From positions 186,001-250,000 of the forward strand of contig NZ_JACGWS010000005.1 in assembly GCF_014397005.1 (NCBI RefSeq): 64,000 bases of DNA, given 5' to 3'. The notes under the pieces are model-generated. The model ran no database searches. It saw only the letters and a list, made by a program, of their open reading frames with translations, and was not told where the DNA came from. This stretch comes from Kordia aestuariivivens. Lineage in GTDB: Bacteria > Bacteroidota > Bacteroidia > Flavobacteriales > Flavobacteriaceae. The position numbers and the translations under genes are program-made. This document shows, piece by piece, positions 8,308-15,927 of this stretch. Every line of letters begins with the position of its first letter. The stretch's first letter is position 1.

Positions 8308-10485
8308 TTAATTCTTTATAACTTTTTCTTGAAGTATTACTTTACCATTAAAATCATAAGCTTTTAGGAAGTAAATTCCTGTTTGTAAGTTTGGAATTTT
8401 GAATGTTTTTTGATTGGAATTGATGATTTCCGTAAACAATAAACGTCCGTCAATACTGTAGATTTCCAAGTTTGATACTTGATCGTTTTCGGTTTCAATC
8501 GTTAATTGATCAGTGAATGGAACAGGATAAATTCTAGTAGTTTTTGTGTCAAATTCTTCTGTACTTAATACAAAATATTGATTTGCTTTGTTGAATGCAT
8601 CAATACCTATTTTTTCTCCTATGATGCGTCCGCGAATGTCATCAATCGGAGGATGAATTCCGCCCCAAATTCTTGATAGACTCGTTTGATCTGAAGCATC
8701 ACGATAAGTTGCCCATTGTAGTGTGAATGGCGCACTTGGTCCTTTTTCAAAGACTAAGAAATTATCTTGTGGAATGTCAAATGTTCCCATCCCGCCAGGA
8801 AAATATTCATCGCCTGTGAGTAAGGTTAGTACTTCTGCGGCAGCTCTTGAAAATGTAGAATGTCCGGAAACATAACCCGCAAACGGCGGTGTTACAAAGG
8901 TTCCACGTTGATATGGCCACCATTTGGATGCTAAAATCCAATCTACACCCGCAATGTCTGTGGTTGGATCATTGATATAATCAGGTCCTTTCCAAGCGTA
9001 TACTTTTAGTTTTCCAACATTTTCATCAGCAGTGCCAGCTAAAGCGTCACCAGTTTCTATGAGTTCAATATATCCCGGAATTAATGGCAAACCATGCGGA
9101 TCGTAGCTTGGGAGCGTATTATCTGAACTTTGTCCTTTTCCAGCCATATACCGAATTGCCGAAATTGGTCGTACATAATCGTAATATCCTTTGAGTCCCC
9201 AAGTATTTATCGCTGCATCATGCATTGCGCCGCCGAGCACTAAATAACATTTTACATCCCATTGTAAATCATCTAAGATTGGTCCAGAACCGTTCAAACG
9301 TTTTTGTACCAATGGATGATCGCTCACATAGTTCATGATTGTAAACCAATGCCCTGGAGGCGTTTCAGAATCGGGTCCATCTGCCCAATATTCTGCTAAA
9401 ACACGTGCATAATCGGCTCTTTTTACCATTTGTGGCGTGTATGGCATATTCGTCACAGGATTTAGGCTTCGACCGACACTTGGATCGCCACCTTGATAGA
9501 TGTCATAGAATGCTTGATATTCTTGAAATGTTTGTGGAAACTGAGTCGTATCAAGGTTTCCGATCGCGCCGGGCGAAATGTCAATCATGGTATTATCGGC
9601 AGGATCTAAGTGTGAAGACCATAACGAAACTAGTGCAAAATGCCACTTGTAGGGATCGTCAATTCCATCATTATTGTTGGAATCTTGAATGTATTCGGGC
9701 GCACCCGGATTGTTGTAGATATAACAATCAAATCCATCATTGATGATTTCTAAATCTTCAGTTTTTAAGGAAAAAGGAATGACTTCTCCCCATTCTGGAC
9801 TTAGAAAATCTGGTGTGTTTAATGGAAAAGGATTTCCACTTTGATCTATGTATACATCAAATGCTAACGGTTGCCATTTGTTGGGATTGATAGTGCTGTT
9901 ATCTTCATACAGTTCCAAAATGAGCGGATTGTTTGAAGGCGTATAGAATTGATTTGCATAGCCATTTTGTTCATTGGAACCATCTTGCAAGCCAAAATTG
10001 ATGATTTCATTTGCTAAATAGTTTCCTAAAGCTGCGTACGAACCAGAACTGTAATCTGTTGACGTGAAAGTTGAATCATATCCATAGGATGTAAATAGTG
10101 TTTCAAAACTCGCTAGGGAAGTGGCTGCACCTGGAGAACTTGCAAAACGATGTGTAAGTAAACGATACATCGCGTAACTTATGGTTTCGTGTTGTGCTGC
10201 GACAGGATTAGAAGGAGTTGTAATTCCGTTAAAAGCACAGGTGTAGTTTCCGTAGGTTTTCCCTAAAAATACTGTTTGTGATGGATTGTTGAAGATTACC
10301 CACGCATCATACATGGCAATTGCACTGTGAAATAGATTGCGCGCATGCACCGTTGGACGTGCAAAATCGTTACGAATAGCACTTAGTAATTCTTCATTCC
10401 AATCGCGTGCTACAGAGTGTTGCGCCTGTAAAGTTGGGGTATATAAAAGCAAGCTTAAAAAAGCTACTATGAAATAATTTTTCAT
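8308..10485 (-). CDS. Vanadium-haloperoxidase / PAP2-type enzyme with T9SS sorting domain
   Basis: A 725-residue secreted protein: signal peptide (1-21, ending LQAQ), a large all-alpha catalytic region, and a T9SS type A C-terminal domain (about 650-725; YPVPFTDQLTI, GIYFLKAYDFNGK). The anion-binding motifs of the PAP2/vanadium haloperoxidase superfamily are present in order: KWWPYQRG, SGHSTF (Ser540-Gly541-His542) and SRIWGGIHPPIDD (His611). These residues hold vanadate, or phosphate in acid phosphatases, with His611 as the covalent ligand. The length and internal sequence fit bacterial vanadium-dependent haloperoxidase homologues. Halide specificity cannot be read here, and an acid phosphatase activity is possible. 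The enzyme would act at the cell surface or outside. Confidence 0.8.
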   Translation of the reverse strand: MKNYFIVAFLSLLLYTPTLQAQHSVARDWNEELLSAIRNDFARPTVHARNLFHSAIAMYDAWVIFNNPSQTVFLGKTYGNYTCAFNGITTPSNPVAAQHETISYAMYRLLTHRFASSPGAATSLASFETLFTSYGYDSTFTSTDYSSGSYAALGNYLANEIINFGLQDGSNEQNGYANQFYTPSNNPLILELYEDNSTINPNKWQPLAFDVYIDQSGNPFPLNTPDFLSPEWGEVIPFSLKTEDLEIINDGFDCYIYNNPGAPEYIQDSNNNDGIDDPYKWHFALVSLWSSHLDPADNTMIDISPGAIGNLDTTQFPQTFQEYQAFYDIYQGGDPSVGRSLNPVTNMPYTPQMVKRADYARVLAEYWADGPDSETPPGHWFTIMNYVSDHPLVQKRLNGSGPILDDLQWDVKCYLVLGGAMHDAAINTWGLKGYYDYVRPISAIRYMAGKGQSSDNTLPSYDPHGLPLIPGYIELIETGDALAGTADENVGKLKVYAWKGPDYINDPTTDIAGVDWILASKWWPYQRGTFVTPPFAGYVSGHSTFSRAAAEVLTLLTGDEYFPGGMGTFDIPQDNFLVFEKGPSAPFTLQWATYRDASDQTSLSRIWGGIHPPIDDIRGRIIGEKIGIDAFNKANQYFVLSTEEFDTKTTRIYPVPFTDQLTIETENDQVSNLEIYSIDGRLLFTEIINSNQKTFKIPNLQTGIYFLKAYDFNGKVILQEKVIKN

Positions 10486-10542
10486 TATTGGTTGATCGAG
10501 GTTGTTGCAGTAAAACTAATTAAAAGATTATGTTTTCACAAA

Positions 10543-11757
10543 TTATGCAGCGAGTGAAAGCGATTTATTTGTAATTCTACTTAAAATCCAGAGAATCAGC
10601 AAGGAACAGCAGCCACAAATTAAGAATCCGACAAATAGAGGAGAAGCTGTTGTTTTTACAAAACCACCTATATATGTTGCAATAGGAACTGCCATGATTG
10701 TGGAAACAAAACCATTGATTGCGGCGCCAATTCCAGCAATGTGTCCGACAGGTTGCATCGCCAACGAGCGTAAATTCCCGAAAAGGAAACCTATTGAGAA
10801 AAACTGCAACCCGAAAAATGCTAATAGAATATACACATTCGGATTCGGCTGACCGTAGAAAAGTAAAAGATAGAGCATTGGAATTACCGTAAATGCAATC
10901 ATAAATACTTTTACCATTGCGTACATTCCGTATTTTACAACATAAGTACCGTTTAAAAAAGTAGCAAAACCAACCGAAATTGCTAAAGCAGCAAATAGGT
11001 ATGGAAATTCTTCTATCAATCCGTATTGATTTTGAAATATTTCTTGTGATGCGCTTAAATATACCATAAACGAACCTGTGATTAATCCAGAGATTATGGT
11101 AAATGCAATGGACGTTTTGAATTTCATGAATTCTTTTAAACCATTGACAAATAGTGCTGTGGAGAGTTTTATTTTGTTGTCAGGATCTAAGGTTTCTGGT
11201 TGTCGTTTCCAGAGCCATATCATGACGAATGCTCCAAAAATCAATTGACTGATAAAGATGGATTGCCAACCAAAAGCATCGAGCATTAGTTTTCCTAACG
11301 CAGGTGCAACCACAGGAACTAGAATGAAAATAGCGACAATAAACGACATTATTTTTGCCATATAATCGCCACTGAAACTATCGCGAACCATCGCAATACT
11401 AATTGTACGTGGCGCTGAGAGTCCGATTCCTTGTAATATTCGTCCGATAACCATCATTTCAACACTTGTAGCTAGGACACAAAGAATACTTGCGAGTACA
11501 AATAGGATGAATCCGACGTAGATGACTGGTTTTCGTCCGACACTATCTGAAATCGGTCCAAAGATGAGTTGTCCAAAGCCTAAACCTAAGAAAATCATTG
11601 TAATGAGTAATTGATTATCCGTAGATTGTGTGGTTCCGATGGAGATTCCAATCGCTTCTAAAGCTGGTAGAATGGCGTCAATGGAGAGCGCCACAATAGA
11701 CATCAGCGATGCCATTAATATGATAAATTCTGTTTGCGATTGTTTCTTTGGAATCAT
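10543..11757 (-). CDS. Bcr/CflA-family multidrug efflux MFS transporter
   Basis: A 404-residue major facilitator with about 12 hydrophobic segments and no signal peptide. Motif A between TM2 and TM3 reads GQLIFGPISDSVGRKP, and the first helix carries SIVALSIDAILPAL, which is typical of the Bcr/CflA (DHA1) drug:proton antiporters. IGRILQGIGLSAPR in TM4 is a second family marker. It would export drugs or metabolites from the cytoplasm in exchange for protons; the substrate cannot be predicted. It lies 57 bp upstream, in transcription order, of the haloperoxidase-type gene and points the same way, so co-transcription is possible but not shown. Confidence 0.85.
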   Translation of the reverse strand: MIPKKQSQTEFIILMASLMSIVALSIDAILPALEAIGISIGTTQSTDNQLLITMIFLGLGFGQLIFGPISDSVGRKPVIYVGFILFVLASILCVLATSVEMMVIGRILQGIGLSAPRTISIAMVRDSFSGDYMAKIMSFIVAIFILVPVVAPALGKLMLDAFGWQSIFISQLIFGAFVMIWLWKRQPETLDPDNKIKLSTALFVNGLKEFMKFKTSIAFTIISGLITGSFMVYLSASQEIFQNQYGLIEEFPYLFAALAISVGFATFLNGTYVVKYGMYAMVKVFMIAFTVIPMLYLLLFYGQPNPNVYILLAFFGLQFFSIGFLFGNLRSLAMQPVGHIAGIGAAINGFVSTIMAVPIATYIGGFVKTTASPLFVGFLICGCCSLLILWILSRITNKSLSLAA

Positions 11758-12596
11758 TGCGCAAAAGTACAGTTTCTAGGAGAGTTTATTCTTTTTAAAA
11801 GCGAAATGTTTGTTAAATAGCTATCAATAGATTTTGACCGCTTCGCTGTCAATAGATATAAGATCGCTGCGCTTTTAGATATTAGAATAAAGACTAGATA
11901 ATACCTAACTGAAAAACACAGCTTACAATTGAATATTTTTTATTCTTATCAAAAATATTTTCCTTTTAGAAGCAATAGAGGATTAGGAGATTGCTGTAAA
12001 CGTTGTTGTTGCTTGTGATAGTTGAAATATTCTATTTAACATAATATAAATTATAATACATTTTTAATATAGGGATTATCCAGTGGATGATTCATATATT
12101 AAAACGATTTTAAGCCTGAAACGTTTATTTGCGGTATATGGCTTATAATTATGTTACAGTCATTTTATGACTATGCTTGTTATTATTTGCGAGCTATTTT
12201 CCCTGTCGCATAATTATAAAAATTTTCTGCGAAGAATTTTCTATAACTATGCTAACTTTTCATTTTTACAAAAACCTTTTTTGGCTTTTCGTTATGTTAA
12301 ATAGCTTTTGTGTTTTAATGAGAACCTTTTGTAGTTTTTTATTTTGTCTTTTTCTTGATAAAATTACTTTAAGGAATGTATTTAATAGAATTGATTCTCA
12401 ATCATTCCTATTAAATAATATAAAACTTTGGAAACAATTACGGTTCGTTCGCTATATTCTAGAAGCGTGTAGAATTATTTATATTATTCTAGAAATCAAA
12501 TACAATGCAGAACTCTCAACAACAATACTGCTTCAACTCTAAAATATAGACGCTCACTCGCCTATTGTTTTGACCAAAGTTTTCTGAGGTCGTTTA
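11758..12596. other. 839-bp AT-rich gap without a supportable gene
   Basis: The region holds a short element near 11833-11877 in which GACCGCTTCGCTGTC and GATCGCTGCGC alternate with AT-rich words. An imperfect inverted pair, TTATAATTATG/CATAATTATAA, lies at about 12140-12220. One open frame (12177-12542) codes for a Phe/Leu/Cys-rich peptide with no family resemblance and is probably chance. The 13-mer TCTGAGGTCGTTT at 12583-12595 recurs at 14770-14782. Confidence 0.5.
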
Positions 12597-13691
12597 TTAC
12601 CTTCTTAGATATATAATCAATAAAATCAAAAAAGCAATAATCAACAAGATCGAGCAACCACAGCCATTACCTGATTTTTCTTCGACAAAAATTTCACCAA
12701 CCTTACGCTTACGTCGTCCTCTTTCTTTAGAAGAATTATTATTAATAAGAATCCGAGCATTTTCATATTTGATACTTTTTTTTATATCAGTAATGATTCT
12801 TTCGATCTCATAAGTTTCAGGATATTTTTCTTTGAAGAGTTTAACATCAAAAAGAAGTTTTTCGAAGTCACTTATATTTTTAGAAGTCAATAACTTTCTT
12901 CTAAATCTTTTAATTTCTTCATCGACAAATTTGTTTGTTTTAGTATGACTTTTTATTAAAAAATCTTTTAACTCTCTTTTCAGTGCTTCTAAAACAACCA
13001 AATTATCTTCTTTTGGTATGATGATACTAAAATGGTCATCATTAGAGTAAATAACATTTTGTTTATCTCTATCTAGAGCAATTGAACTATTTTTTGGCAC
13101 AATGTTATCGCTCAATCCTTGAAAATATAATCGCTTTGGTAGATTTTTAGACCTAATCCATTCGTCGTTTATTTTTCTTATATTATCACTTAAAGGTGTC
13201 ATACCACTAATCTGAGGATTCTTTAAAATAAGTTTTCCCAAAATAGCTAAATTAGCTCCTGAATGTGGAGATGCTAAAGAAAAATATAGTTGCACTTTAG
13301 AATTAGGAGTTTCTTGTAAATCATCTAAAATAAATTTTTTAGCAATTAAACCTCCCATGCTATGACCTATTAAAATAATGTTGTCATATTCTTTACAAAA
13401 GTATTTTACTTCTGAACTTAAAAGTTTGGCTATTTCATCTATTGAGTTGTTAACAATTCTTTGCTTTCTAAATAATGAAAAACCTTTTCTTGTAATAAAG
13501 TCTGATAATTTTGTGTAGTAGGTAAATAAACTAATATCATATCCTATATCAATGTTTCGATCTTCTAATATCATGTCAATTAGAGATTTTTCTTTACCAT
13601 TTTTTACCCAAGTTGTTTCTCCTCCAACAAAACCATGAATAAAAATTATTATGTTATTTGTTTGATTTTCGTTTTTATGAAGAAATTCCAT
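12597..13691 (-). CDS. Alpha/beta hydrolase (lipase-like) with C-terminal membrane anchor
   Basis: 364 residues with no N-terminal signal. Residues about 10-245 are an alpha/beta hydrolase of the DUF676/PGAP1-like lipase type: oxyanion turn FIHGFVGGETTW, nucleophile elbow GHSMGG (Ser111), ASPHSGA, acid in QGLSDNIVP and histidine in NDDHFSI. A charged helical region (about 250-335) follows, then RGRRKRKV, a GNGCGC cysteine cluster, and one C-terminal transmembrane helix ending LIIYLRR. The layout is a tail-anchored enzyme facing the cytoplasm. Substrate and role are unknown. A phospholipid-directed effector is one possibility, suggested only by the topology and the accessory neighbourhood. The start lies 59 bp downstream of a truncated XRE gene on the same strand. 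Confidence 0.72.
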   Translation of the reverse strand: MEFLHKNENQTNNIIIFIHGFVGGETTWVKNGKEKSLIDMILEDRNIDIGYDISLFTYYTKLSDFITRKGFSLFRKQRIVNNSIDEIAKLLSSEVKYFCKEYDNIILIGHSMGGLIAKKFILDDLQETPNSKVQLYFSLASPHSGANLAILGKLILKNPQISGMTPLSDNIRKINDEWIRSKNLPKRLYFQGLSDNIVPKNSSIALDRDKQNVIYSNDDHFSIIIPKEDNLVVLEALKRELKDFLIKSHTKTNKFVDEEIKRFRRKLLTSKNISDFEKLLFDVKLFKEKYPETYEIERIITDIKKSIKYENARILINNNSSKERGRRKRKVGEIFVEEKSGNGCGCSILLIIAFLILLIIYLRR

Positions 13692-13750
13692 GGAGTTTTA
13701 AATTACTTGAAATAAAGAAACAGACTTCTTTTGTTTTAAATTTTAATTAA

Positions 13751-13869
13751 TCACTTAGTAGAAACTAATAATTCTCTAATATCCACATCTAATATTTCTG
13801 CGATCTTTTTTAAATCCTTTAAATCCTTTAAATCCTTTAAATGTGGTTGAGATTTATTGTTGCAAAATG
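13751..13869 (-). pseudogene. Truncated duplicate of the XRE regulator gene with a 9-bp repeat expansion
   Basis: Read on the minus strand, this encodes FCNNKSQPH followed by LKD three times, KKIAEILD and IRELLVSTK with a stop. That is the C-terminal half of the XRE protein at 14799-15008, which has a single LKD at this point. The expansion is an in-frame TTAAAGGAT array at about 13807-13840. Upstream of the match an in-frame TAA appears within three codons, and there is no helix-turn-helix start, so it cannot encode the full protein. It is a partial segmental duplication at about 90% identity over roughly 90 bp outside the array. It sits between the repeat-protein gene and the hydrolase gene on the same strand. 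Confidence 0.85.
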
Positions 13870-13932
13870 AAGTTTATGCTGCATAAAAGCAAACTTTCGA
13901 AAATTTATTAAAACCTGCGGAAGTGCGAAGTA

Positions 13933-14346
13933 TTATGTTTTCTTTTTTAAGTAATTTACAGACTGAGGATTATCAGATTTATTACTTCTCATTAATGCGT
14001 GATGATACAAATCTAAATTATTATTTTTAAGATAATTTACAGACTGAGGATTATCAGATTTATTACTTCTCATTAATGCGTGATGATACAAATCTAAATT
14101 ATTATTTTTAAGATAATCTACAGACTGAGGATTATCAAATTTATTACTTCTCATTAACGCGTGATGATACAAATCCAAATTATTATTTTTAAGATAATTT
14201 ACGGATTGGAGATTATCAGATTTATTATGCCTCATTAATGCGTGATGATATAAATCTATACGCTTGAAATCAGTATTGTTATTCTGTGCAAATATAGAAC
14301 TTGATATAAAAATTGTAACGTAAATTATATATTTCAAATTTTTCAT
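13933..14346 (-). CDS. Small secreted protein of four perfect-length 27-residue repeats
   Basis: 137 residues. A Sec signal peptide (1-21, ending SIFAQ) and an eight-residue linker are followed by exactly four 27-residue units (30-56, 57-83, 84-110, 111-137). Each begins [IL]DLYHHALMR and continues with SNKSDNPQSV and NYLKNNN. The units differ at only a few positions (H/S, F/S, D/N, L/P), and the last ends KKKT. There is no lipobox and no T9SS domain, so the mature product is periplasmic or released. No family was recognised. The paired His, a Met and several Asp/Asn per unit might suggest metal binding, but this is speculation. Near-identical copies imply recent or ongoing repeat amplification. 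Confidence 0.7.
   Translation of the reverse strand: MKNLKYIIYVTIFISSSIFAQNNNTDFKRIDLYHHALMRHNKSDNLQSVNYLKNNNLDLYHHALMRSNKFDNPQSVDYLKNNNLDLYHHALMRSNKSDNPQSVNYLKNNNLDLYHHALMRSNKSDNPQSVNYLKKKT
13936..14259 (-). repeat. Four tandem 81-bp direct repeats inside the secreted repeat gene
   Basis: The coding part of residues 30-137 is 4 x 81 = 324 bp. Units 2-4 are almost identical at the DNA level, with single-base differences such as TGCGTG/CGCGTG and CAGA/CAAA. The first-translated unit is the most divergent. Because the period is a multiple of three, copy-number change keeps the reading frame. Confidence 0.9.
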
Positions 14347-14491
14347 TGTATCTAAATTGTATCTAAGGTGTTTATAATAAAAATTCTTATTATTTCTCTT
14401 ATTACTAAAGATTTAACTATTGTTAAAATTATAATCAAAAATATCCATAAGTTATAATATCCAAGAAGTGATCAATAATTCAGAATTTTTT

Positions 14492-14623
14492 CTATTTGGT
14501 TGATTTGCTAGGTTTTAACGAAGGTTTGTTACCTGGAGTATCTTTATTATCTCTTCTTCTTTTGTCAAGACTACCATCTTTCTTTTTAGGCTTTGGTCCT
14601 GGTTTAATTGCTTGAATTTCCAT
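14492..14623 (-). CDS. Very basic 43-residue protein, unknown function
   Basis: ATG at 14623 to TAG at 14492 gives MEIQAIKPGPKPKKK, a DGSLDKRRRDNKD core and a KPSLKPSKSTK tail. The product has about 16 Lys/Arg, is rich in Pro/Gly/Ser and has no hydrophobic segment. It is probably disordered and might bind nucleic acid or an acidic partner. The frame is open with sensible codon use and lies between the XRE gene and the secreted repeat gene, all on the minus strand. It is too short to be certain it is translated. Confidence 0.5.
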   Translation of the reverse strand: MEIQAIKPGPKPKKKDGSLDKRRRDNKDTPGNKPSLKPSKSTK

Positions 14624-14798
14624 ATTCTACTGAATTTTAATTATTTGTAATTTATATTACTATATTCTAATTCAAAAATAATTGAAATTGTAGATAATAC
14701 TTTACGGGAATCCATAATAGACAAGAAAAGTTTAGAATTAGCGTTTATTCCAAACTACATTAAAAAATATCTGAGGTCGTTTGACTTTCGATTAATGA

Positions 14799-15008
14799 TT
14801 ATTCTTTTGTAGAAACTAACAACTCTCTAATATCTATATCTAAGATTTCTGCGATCTTTTTTAAATCCTTTAAATGTGGTTGAGATTTATTATTGCAAAA
14901 TGCAGTTACAGAAGTTGTACTTTTTCCAAGTTCTTCTGCAAGCCAAACTTGCGATTTTCCTTGAATTACTAATACTTCTTTTATTCTATTTATTCTTTCT
15001 ACTGCCAT
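14799..15008 (-). CDS. XRE-family helix-turn-helix regulator (small)
   Basis: A 69-residue protein that is essentially one lambda-Cro/C1-type HTH. Helices 2-3 read QVWLAEELGKSTTSVTAFCNN, preceded by RINRIKEVLV and followed by KSQPHLKDLKKIAEILDIDIRELL, the usual helix 4-5 end of XRE domains. There is no extra ligand or dimer domain, as in regulators of toxin-antitoxin, restriction-modification or phage-like loci. A small gene of unknown function is divergent 193 bp away. The downstream minus-strand run contains the basic protein, the repeat protein, a partial copy of this same gene, and the hydrolase. Autoregulation from the AT-rich divergent region is likely but inferred. Confidence 0.85.
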   Translation of the reverse strand: MAVERINRIKEVLVIQGKSQVWLAEELGKSTTSVTAFCNNKSQPHLKDLKKIAEILDIDIRELLVSTKE

Positions 15009-15201
15009 ATTTGTTGTTGTATTCTTCTCTAAATATATAATACATTCTTAATAAAACATAAGTTTAGATTACATTTTATTAATTTAAACTTGCGTTTATA
15101 AAAATTAAATTATAAGTTTGGGTTAACTTTATATAAGTATAAATTATATAAATGTAATTTTTAGTTAAATATTTATTGTTAATAATTTTATTCCAAACTT
15201 T

Positions 15202-15399
15202 ATGCCATTTCCAAAATACACAAAAGCAGACTTAGAGAAAATCGTTTATACACAACTTGATAACTTAAATGCAATTCACGATTTATTAAAGATTATGAAG
15301 CTTCAAAATGAACTTATCGAGAATGCTAATAGAAAATTAAAAGATGAAATTATAGATTTTAAGAAACGTGTTAATTATGGAACTGGGAAGTTTGAGTGA
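15202..15399 (+). CDS. Small helical protein divergent from the XRE gene
   Basis: 65 residues: MPFPKYTKADLEKIVYTQLD, then a long Leu/Ile heptad-like stretch (NAIHDLLKIMKLQNELIENA) and a charged tail ending GTGKFE. It is predicted to be almost wholly helical and is probably a short coiled coil. No known family was recognised. It is transcribed away from the XRE regulator and is a plausible target or partner of it. It is convergent with the tRNA-like gene and separated from it by a perfect palindrome. Confidence 0.55.
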   Translation: MPFPKYTKADLEKIVYTQLDNLNAIHDLLKIMKLQNELIENANRKLKDEIIDFKKRVNYGTGKFE

Positions 15400-15442
15400 T
15401 AAAAATTTCAAAGGTTTTTAAATCTATGAAAGTATCTAAATG

Positions 15443-15470
15443 AGGAAAACCTCTAATTAGAGGTTTTCCT
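15443..15470. terminator. 28-bp perfect palindrome, bidirectional terminator
   Basis: AGGAAAACCTCTAA is followed directly by its own reverse complement. With A-runs on one side and T-runs on the other, the hairpin can end transcription both of the small ORF on the plus strand and of the tRNA-like gene, whose 3' end lies 2-3 bp away on the minus strand. Confidence 0.75.
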
Positions 15471-15472
15471 TG

Positions 15473-15559
15473 TTGTGAGGATGGGATTCGAACCCACGGA
15501 ACGTTAAAACGTTCAGTTGTGTTTCAAACAACCACAATCGGCCACTCTGTCACCTCCGA
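15473..15559 (-). tRNA. Degenerate class II tRNA (serine-type fold) with apparent anticodon GAA
   Basis: Read on the minus strand, a serine-type tRNA fold is clear. The D-arm ACA-GAGTGGCCGAT-TGT is followed by a perfect 5-bp anticodon stem GTTGT/ACAAC, a long variable arm (GAACGTT/AACGTTC), and a T-arm GTGGG-TTCGAAT-CCCAT. The seven-base anticodon loop TTGAAAC places GAA at 34-36, a phenylalanine anticodon on a serine-type body. The acceptor stem pairs only at its inner 4 bp (GAGG/CCTC); the outer positions are mismatched. CCA is not encoded. It may be a decayed tRNA-Ser or an unusual tRNA-like RNA. A terminator follows immediately, so it may still be transcribed. Confidence 0.55.
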
Positions 15560-15598
15560 AAAGATTATTATTCCTCTCGGAAGTAAAAGGTTTGCAAT

Positions 15599-15760
15599 TT
15601 AGTTGTCTAATTCTAGTACGCCCTTCTCAAAATCACCATGAATTAATTCTTCATTTTTAAACCATTGACAATATACATTATTACTGAGTACATTATAAAT
15701 AGTCATTCTTGGTCCACCTGACTTTAGTATTACTACATCTCCAATTTTTAATTCTTCCAT
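15599..15760 (-). CDS. YodC-like DUF2158 small protein
   Basis: ATG at 15760 to TAA at 15599 encodes 53 residues. They have the full DUF2158 pattern: a GDVVILKSGGPRMTI opening, a single Cys-Gln-Trp-Phe (CQWF), an F-x-K-G-x-L ending and a short acidic tail. DUF2158 proteins are small SH3-like beta folds of unknown role, often found in accessory regions. It is a single gene lying 40 bp upstream, on the same strand, of the tRNA-like gene. Confidence 0.8.
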   Translation of the reverse strand: MEELKIGDVVILKSGGPRMTIYNVLSNNVYCQWFKNEELIHGDFEKGVLELDN

Positions 15761-15927
15761 ATTATATCTAAGATTTTAATTCATTGTAGTAATAGGCAAA
15801 AGATATACCAAAAAAAAATCTTAGTAAAAAGTAAGACATTATGACATATTTATGATTGTTGTGTTAATCTTTTGGCATAATATAATTTAAATACCATTCC
15901 ACAACTATTCCACTTCGCTCCTACGTA

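Noticed and set aside
9405-9743. Plus-strand ORF of 112 codons
   Set aside because: It lies entirely antisense within the haloperoxidase-type gene and shows no family features; a shadow frame.
11833-11877. GACCGCTTCGCTGTC/GATCGCTGCGC element as a hairpin gene or attC site
   Set aside because: The short GC words alternate with AT text but do not form a long stem or an attC-like R'/R'' structure, and no integrase is near.
12177-12542. Open frame of 121 codons in the 11.8-12.6 kb gap
   Set aside because: The product is an AT-driven Phe/Leu/Cys-rich peptide without signal, domain or promoter, and the codon use differs from real genes around it.
13936-14259. Repeat array that might be taken for a CRISPR
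   Set aside because: The 81-bp units are contiguous and in frame within a signal-peptide-bearing gene, with no unique spacers and no cas genes.
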